A DNA stretch of 9,969 nt from Candidatus Acidiferrales bacterium (GTDB taxonomy: Bacteria; Acidobacteriota; Terriglobia; Acidiferrales; UBA7541), in the NCBI GenBank assembly GCA_030044295.1, contig JASHWB010000014.1:1-9969 (forward strand), given 5' to 3'. Shown here piece by piece: positions 6,648-9,969 of this stretch (its first letter is position 1; every line of letters begins with the position of its first letter). Under the pieces are notes generated by a model. That model was given only the letters and a program-made list of their open reading frames with translations. It searched no databases and was not told the DNA's origin. The translations under genes were made by a program, and so were the position numbers.

Positions 6648-7375
6648 GATCCCGAGGAACCTTTCAAGTGGAGTTCGGCGTCCGAGCGTCGGATGTAATT
6701 TGCATCCAGCGTAAGGGCGTCCGCGAGATCGCCTCTTTGCGCGCGAAGCCATCCGAGCCGGCCAATCTCGGGAGCCAGAATGGGCGACACGCGCTCAACC
6801 GAAATCCGTCGCGGCCGCCATTTCGTATTTTGCAGTTCAGAGATCGTGCTTTCGACAACATCCGGTGTCGGCGTAGCGATGGTGATTTCTTCCGCGGGTT
6901 CTCCGCTCGCGAGCGCGCTAACAAATTCGTCACGCGTCCCGGCGATCTCATGGTTTTCCAGTACGAGCTGAGTGTCCCCTTGGGACTCGCGCCGCGTGTA
7001 AACACCCCAATACAGCTCTCTCCGACGTGCGTCCATGACAGATATCACTCTCGCGCTGCAGCACCGCGATTGCGCCGCCACTGCTTCGAGCGCACTGACA
7101 GCCGCAATGGGCTTGCCGAAAACCTCTGCCCACCCTTTCACCGCCGCGAGCCCTACACGCAGTCCGGTGAAGGAGCCGGGGCCTGCGGCTACCGCAAAGA
7201 GGTCGAAATCCTCGAGACGCAAGGAAATTTCGCCGAGCAGAAAATCCAAATGGCGAAAAACACGCGAAGAGTAAATCTCGCCGGATGATGTTCCCACGGC
7301 TGCGATTACAGCCTTATCGCGAAGAAAAGCAAGGCTTCCCGAGGGCGAAGAAGTATCGAGTGCGAGGATTAGCAC
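6644..7375 (-). CDS. tsaB: tRNA t6A37 modification protein TsaB
   Basis: TsaB is the non-catalytic partner of TsaD. With TsaE they move the threonylcarbamoyl group made by TsaC/TsaC2 onto adenosine 37 of ANN-decoding tRNAs, in the cytoplasm. The 243-residue product has the ASKHA-fold opening LILALDTSSPSGSLAF, the family motif AAGPGSFTGLRVGLAAVKG (63-81), DARRRELYWGVY (115-126) and the C-terminal LDANYIRRSDAE (223-234). It lacks the metal-binding histidine pair of TsaD, which sets it apart from that paralogue. The start is GTG at 7375; the conserved LILALDTS begins at residue 2, so no earlier start is likely. A consensus -10 box ends seven bases before this GTG, pointing to leaderless expression. 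Its stop overlaps the rimI start by four bases. tsaC, tsaD and tsaE are not in the window. Confidence 0.93.
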   Translation of the reverse strand: MLILALDTSSPSGSLAFLRDKAVIAAVGTSSGEIYSSRVFRHLDFLLGEISLRLEDFDLFAVAAGPGSFTGLRVGLAAVKGWAEVFGKPIAAVSALEAVAAQSRCCSARVISVMDARRRELYWGVYTRRESQGDTQLVLENHEIAGTRDEFVSALASGEPAEEITIATPTPDVVESTISELQNTKWRPRRISVERVSPILAPEIGRLGWLRAQRGDLADALTLDANYIRRSDAELHLKGSSGS

Positions 7376-7377
7376 GT

Positions 7378-7392
7378 GCCCAATTATAGGGC
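7378..7392 (-). promoter_or_regulatory. tsaB promoter: TATAAT -10 box inside a short dyad
   Basis: A perfect TATAAT (minus strand, 7388 to 7383) ends seven bases before the tsaB GTG, so the transcript should begin at or one base before the start codon. GCCC (7378-7381) and GGGC (7389-7392) flank the box as an inverted repeat. No good -35 hexamer lies 16-18 bases upstream. Confidence 0.6.
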
Positions 7393-7463
7393 AATTCCGA
7401 TGCCAAACCCTTGAAAAACTGGCTCGTTTGCCCCAGTTTTTTGCCCCGGAAAATCGGAGAATT
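7393..7463. repeat. Nested inverted repeat between the tsaB and carD promoters
   Basis: The inner arms AAAAACTGG (7414-7422) and CCAGTTTTT (7433-7441) are a perfect 9-bp inverted repeat with a 10-base centre. The outer arms AATTCCGAT (7393-7401) and ATCGGAGAATT (7453-7463) match apart from a two-base insertion. The whole lies between the tsaB -10 box and the carD -35 box, as an operator for both would. It is outside both predicted transcripts, so a DNA-level role is more likely than an RNA one. Confidence 0.45.
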
Positions 7464-7465
7464 CC

Positions 7466-7495
7466 TTGACGCCGCTCACTGTAAGGACCTACAAT
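7466..7495 (+). promoter_or_regulatory. carD promoter (TTGACG, 18 bp, TACAAT)
   Basis: TTGACG at 7466-7471 and TACAAT at 7490-7495 are close to the primary sigma factor consensus with an 18-bp spacer. Transcription would start near 7502, giving a leader of about 33 bases. A G-rich purine run with GGAGG at 7517-7521 lies 13 bases before the ATG, longer than the usual spacing. Confidence 0.7.
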
Positions 7496-7534
7496 TTTAT
7501 CGGGTAATTCACGGGGGGAGGGGAAATTCGACTT

Positions 7535-8062
7535 ATGGACTTCAAGCTAGGCGAAAAAGTCGTTTATCCGAACCACGGTGTTGGGCTTATTGAACAAATC
7601 AGTTACGGTTACGTCAACGGGAAGTCAGAGAAGTTTTACATGCTGCGAATTCTTTCGAGCGGTCTAAAAGTGATGGTTCCGCAGACCAACATTGAAAACG
7701 TAGGTTTGCGGGCGATCATCCGCCCCACGCAAGCTGGTGCAGTTCTCTCCTACCTCGAAAAGGGCCGCTCCAGCTCACATCCCGATTGGAAACACCGTTT
7801 CAAAGAAAACTCAGACCGCATGCGCACCGGATCGCTGATGGAGGTTGCAGCCGTCCTGAAGGGACTGGTAGCGCTCAGCCGCACGAAGCCTCTTTCGTTC
7901 CGCGAGAAGAAAATGCTCGAACGGGCAAAATTCCTCCTCGTCAGCGAACTGGCCACCGTGCGCAATACCACCGAGCAGGCCGTGGAATCCAATATCGTCC
8001 GTGCGCTGGCGAAGGCGAAACTTCAAATGCCCGAGGCCTCCCCGATCCCGGATTCAAACTGA
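7535..8062 (+). CDS. carD: CarD/CdnL-family RNA polymerase-binding transcription regulator
   Basis: CarD proteins bind the beta subunit of RNA polymerase and stabilise the open promoter complex, affecting rRNA and many housekeeping promoters. The 175-residue product shows the N-terminal polymerase-interaction domain (Tudor-like) at about 1-65, with MDFKLGEKVVYPNHGVGLIE and SSGLKVMVPQTNIENVGLR. A helical C-terminal DNA-contact domain follows at about 70-165. Trp85 in HPDWKHRFK falls at the same position as the tryptophan that, as I recall, wedges into the bubble edge in Mycobacterium tuberculosis CarD. The helical part has FREKKMLERAKFLLVSELA, typical of the family. The last 15 or so residues are a short polar tail. 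The gene has its own promoter and terminator, so it is probably a single-gene unit, divergent from tsaB. This is the short, stand-alone CdnL type, without the HMGA-like tail of Myxococcus CarD. Confidence 0.95.
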   Translation: MDFKLGEKVVYPNHGVGLIEQISYGYVNGKSEKFYMLRILSSGLKVMVPQTNIENVGLRAIIRPTQAGAVLSYLEKGRSSSHPDWKHRFKENSDRMRTGSLMEVAAVLKGLVALSRTKPLSFREKKMLERAKFLLVSELATVRNTTEQAVESNIVRALAKAKLQMPEASPIPDSN

Positions 8063-8093
8063 AATAGGCAAACCCGAACTTTTTCTTATTCTT

Positions 8094-8130
8094 AGGGGCA
8101 CAGGATCGATCCTGTGCCCTTTCGTTTTTT
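8094..8130 (+). terminator. Rho-independent terminator of carD
   Basis: A perfect 24-base palindrome (8096-8119; left arm GGGCACAGGATC) folds into a 10-bp stem with a TCGA loop. It is followed by TTTCGTTTTTT. It begins 32 bases after the carD stop. On the other strand the flank is A-rich, so it should work in the carD direction only. Confidence 0.85.
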
Positions 8131-8224
8131 AGGCCCGGGCGCCCGAGTGCGGTGGGGAAGAATCGCGGCTTGCGCGCCCTCTGACTACGGGTAATTGTTC
8201 TGCCTGGGGCGAAGGTGCGGCGAA

Positions 8225-8275
8225 TAAAGAGCTGCTCTAACGTCATCGTCCTCGACGACGACAAAATGCTCTTTA
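8225..8275 (-). repeat. Nested inverted-repeat element, possible structured RNA
   Basis: The outer arms TAAAGAGC (8225-8232) and GCTCTTTA (8268-8275) are perfectly complementary over 8 bp. Inside, GTCATCGTC (8242-8250) and GACGACGAC (8254-8262) face each other across a 3-base loop. On the plus strand one pair is an A-C mismatch. On the minus strand the same pair becomes a G-U wobble, so the fold is better as minus-strand RNA. That would place it in the 3' region of the outer-membrane protein transcript, about 200 bases after its stop. Confidence 0.35.
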
Positions 8276-8296
8276 ACCTGTCTTGAACCAGGCTTA
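8273..8296. repeat. Bulged hairpin next to the nested element
   Basis: TTAA-CCTG and CAGG-C-TTAA form eight pairs with one bulged C around an 8-base loop. It directly abuts the 8225-8275 element and shares two of its bases, so the two could be one structured unit. Confidence 0.25.
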
Positions 8297-8427
8297 AGTG
8301 CGCATGAATGGCGCCTTACCGCCGCTTAATTAGCCACTTGCGAAGGCGACCCGGCAGAGCACGCATGGCCCGAGCTTTGGCAGAGTTCCCGGAAAGTCGC
8401 CCCAGCCCGGCTGCGCAGAATCCCGGC

Positions 8428-8466
8428 GCGAGCCGCATTCGCAGCTCGCACCCTGATTCGAATCAG
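8428..8466. repeat. Two adjacent hairpins just after the outer-membrane protein stop
   Basis: GCGAGC (8428-8433) pairs with GCTCGC (8444-8449) around a 10-base centre, and CTGATTCGAATCAG (8453-8466) is a perfect 14-base palindrome. They lie 16 to 54 bases past the stop of the minus-strand gene, where a terminator belongs. No T run follows on the minus strand, so they could instead be mRNA-end stabilising structures. Confidence 0.35.
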
Positions 8467-8481
8467 CGTTCCATCTAGCCT

Positions 8482-9969
8482 CTAGAAGAAGAAATGCAGC
8501 CCGAACTGAATCAGCCTCGGGTTTACGTTCGTGTGAAGGATCGCCATTGTTGAAGGGTTGGCAACATCCTCAAAACCGACTGTTCCAAACGACGCACCAC
8601 CGGGATCGGCAAACTGCGGGTGATTGAAGGCGTTGTAAAAGTCAGCGCGAAACTGCATGTTGACTCGTTCGGTTATCTTGTTGTTTTTGGCCAGCGAGAC
8701 ATCCCAGTTAAACTGGCCTGGGCCAAGCGCGATGCCGACGCCGCTGTTTCCGTACGCGGTCGCCGTAGCGTCGCCGTACGGCACCAACGGCGCGTCGCAA
8801 AACGCATTCATGTTTATGTAGCCTTGACCGCTCGCGAAATTGGTGCCGACGCGCGACTCAATCGGACCGGAAGTGAATACGTTCTTAGGACCCATCCCGG
8901 GGCAAAATTGAGCGGTGGAGACGCCGTCCAAGTAACTCGTGGTGCTCGTCCCGTAAGCGCCGCCGGTGTCGAGGTTGGCATATTGCGCTGCCGCGGTGCT
9001 ACCAGTTGCAGCGATGAAGGTCAGCGGGTCGCCGGACTGCGCGATCGTAATTCCCGAGATATTCCAGCCGCCGATGGCGTGGCCAATAAATCCTTGTTGG
9101 CTCTTCCCGAACGGCAGGTCATAGCTGTAATTGAGGACGAAGCGCTTCGGGCGATCGAAGGATGCCTGCCCGTACTGACAGCTCATGCAAAGCGAATTGT
9201 TGATGTTGGCGCTCGGCCCAAAGAATACCGTGCTTAGGTTCTTATCCCACGTGAAGGCCGCTTGAAGGGAGAAACCGTTCGCGAAATGGTGCTGGACGGA
9301 TACTTGCAGGCTGTTGTAATTCGAGTAGCCGTTATCGTCCGATGCCGCCAGTCCATCGGTTGCGTAACCCTGGTATGGAACCCGGAACGAGGCGTTATTC
9401 GAGGTGTTGCACACCTCGCTGGAGCCGGAGCCCGTGCACATATAGCTGAACTGGTTCGTGGGCGTTGCTAGCAACGCTCCGTTGTGATTATGGTTGTAGT
9501 CGAGCAAGTTGATTCCGCTCGACCCCACGTATTCGACGTCGAGCCTCCATCCGGGGGAAAACTCATATTCAGTACCAAGGCTGTATTCCCGCACCATTGG
9601 CGTATGGACCGAGTTCGGATCGAAGGGAGTGCTCAAGCCGGAGTTCACTTGCAGCTGACCGTTGACGAGGAAGTTGTTATTCGCCGTCGTCGGATCGACA
9701 TAGCGGGGTGCAAAGCCGAGGCCGAAATCCGTATTGCAGTTGGGATCGGACGGCATGCAGACAAGCGGTATGAGTGGATACGGTTGGGCCAGGGTAGCGC
9801 TGAACCACCGCGGACTCAGGAACGAATAATCATAGGTGGCTGCATAGGGATATCCTTGCTCGTACGCGTGGACGACGCTGTCTAGGCCAACCCGGTCGTA
9901 GAAGATGCCCGCGCCGCCCCGAACCACGAGCTTTCCGCTACCCGTTGGCTGCCAGGCGAACCCAATGCG
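8482..9969 (-). CDS. TonB-dependent, Oar-like outer-membrane protein, C-terminal 495 residues
   Basis: The frame is open from the right window edge to a TAG at 8482, so the N-terminal part (in this family usually a carboxypeptidase-regulatory-like domain and a plug) lies outside. What is seen is beta-barrel. It opens with RIGFAWQPTGSGKLVVRGGA, then GIFYDRVG, and has alternating aromatic strands such as YSLGTEYEFSPGWRLDVEYVG and NSLQVSVQHHFANGFSLQAAF. Late blocks are SFDRPKRFVLNYSYDLPFG, GPGQFNWDVSLAKNNKITER and VNMQFRADFYNAFNHPQF. It ends in NPRLIQFGLHFFF, with the terminal aromatic residue of an outer-membrane insertion signal. These blocks are typical of the large Oar-like receptors of Acidobacteriota, thought to import or bind glycans, peptides or chelated metals; the substrate here is unknown. 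Eight cysteines fall in what look like loops, mostly in close pairs. It converges with carD. Confidence 0.9.
   Translation of the reverse strand, partial: RIGFAWQPTGSGKLVVRGGAGIFYDRVGLDSVVHAYEQGYPYAATYDYSFLSPRWFSATLAQPYPLIPLVCMPSDPNCNTDFGLGFAPRYVDPTTANNNFLVNGQLQVNSGLSTPFDPNSVHTPMVREYSLGTEYEFSPGWRLDVEYVGSSGINLLDYNHNHNGALLATPTNQFSYMCTGSGSSEVCNTSNNASFRVPYQGYATDGLAASDDNGYSNYNSLQVSVQHHFANGFSLQAAFTWDKNLSTVFFGPSANINNSLCMSCQYGQASFDRPKRFVLNYSYDLPFGKSQQGFIGHAIGGWNISGITIAQSGDPLTFIAATGSTAAAQYANLDTGGAYGTSTTSYLDGVSTAQFCPGMGPKNVFTSGPIESRVGTNFASGQGYINMNAFCDAPLVPYGDATATAYGNSGVGIALGPGQFNWDVSLAKNNKITERVNMQFRADFYNAFNHPQFADPGGASFGTVGFEDVANPSTMAILHTNVNPRLIQFGLHFFF

Larger units (their letters stand above)
8063..8481. 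other. Non-coding gap of 419 bases between carD and the outer-membrane protein gene
   Basis: No protein gene could be supported on either strand. The gap holds the carD terminator, a GC-rich palindrome CGGGCGCCCG at 8136-8145, a nested inverted-repeat element at 8225-8275, a further bulged hairpin at 8273-8296 and two hairpins near the right end (8428-8466). The two flanking genes converge here, so promoters are not needed, and the amount of dyad structure stands out. Confidence 0.6.

Noticed and set aside
6648..6752. Longer N-terminus of RimI
   Set aside because: The extra 35 residues lie within tsaB and are not RimI-like; the TTG start overlapping the tsaB stop gives the family length and residue numbering.
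8453..8466. ATTCGAAT resembling a tRNA T-loop
   Set aside because: The flanks do not form a T-arm stem and no anticodon or acceptor arm was found on either strand; it is a simple palindrome.
8365..8478. Small plus-strand frame of 37 codons in the carD/outer-membrane protein gap
   Set aside because: No ribosome site, biased composition, no domain, and it covers the hairpins near 8428-8466.
8620..9237. Plus-strand open frame of 205 codons
   Set aside because: Antisense to the conserved barrel of the outer-membrane protein.
1..9969. CRISPR arrays, insertion sequences, phage or defence genes
   Set aside because: No regularly spaced repeats, transposase or integrase motifs, or defence-type domains were seen; the gene content is chromosomal and housekeeping or envelope related.

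Overview
The window looks like a piece of chromosome from a moderately GC-rich bacterium of the phylum Acidobacteriota (class Terriglobia or a relative). The best clue is the C-terminal part of a large TonB-dependent, Oar-like outer-membrane protein at the right edge. Its ending (an FNWD block, an ITERVNMQFRADFYNAFNHPQF block and a terminal aromatic strand) is of the type that is greatly expanded in that phylum. A CarD/CdnL regulator and a secreted NodB-type deacetylase fit this. The assignment rests on recalled family traits, not on a search.

Layout, left to right. (1) 1-1071, minus: an exported polysaccharide deacetylase whose C-terminus runs off the left edge. (2) 1188-3803, minus: a membrane-bound hybrid histidine kinase with a predicted CHASE4-type sensor, HAMP, PAS, HisKA/HATPase and a C-terminal receiver. 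(3) 4033-4908, plus: a small exported protein with a beta-rich core and a glycine zipper, divergent from the kinase. (4) 4984-7375, minus: the housekeeping group tsaB-rimI-thiO. tsaB and rimI overlap by four bases (TTGA), and thiO follows 74 bases later. (5) 7535-8062, plus: carD, divergent from tsaB, with a good promoter and a strong hairpin terminator. (6) 8063-8481: non-coding DNA with several inverted repeats. (7) 8482-9969, minus: the Oar-like outer-membrane protein, N-terminus beyond the right edge.

How they may work together: TsaB (t6A modification of tRNA) and RimI (protein N-alpha-acetylation) form a translation-maintenance pair. ThiO supplies the glycine-derived imine for the thiazole of thiamine. 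CarD acts on RNA polymerase itself. The kinase, deacetylase, glycine-zipper protein and outer-membrane protein all concern the cell envelope, but nothing shows that they form one pathway.

No convincing new biological system was found. The points most worth checking are non-coding: two probable leaderless promoters (tsaB and thiO), a nested dyad between the tsaB and carD promoters, and a nested inverted-repeat element in the carD/outer-membrane-protein gap.
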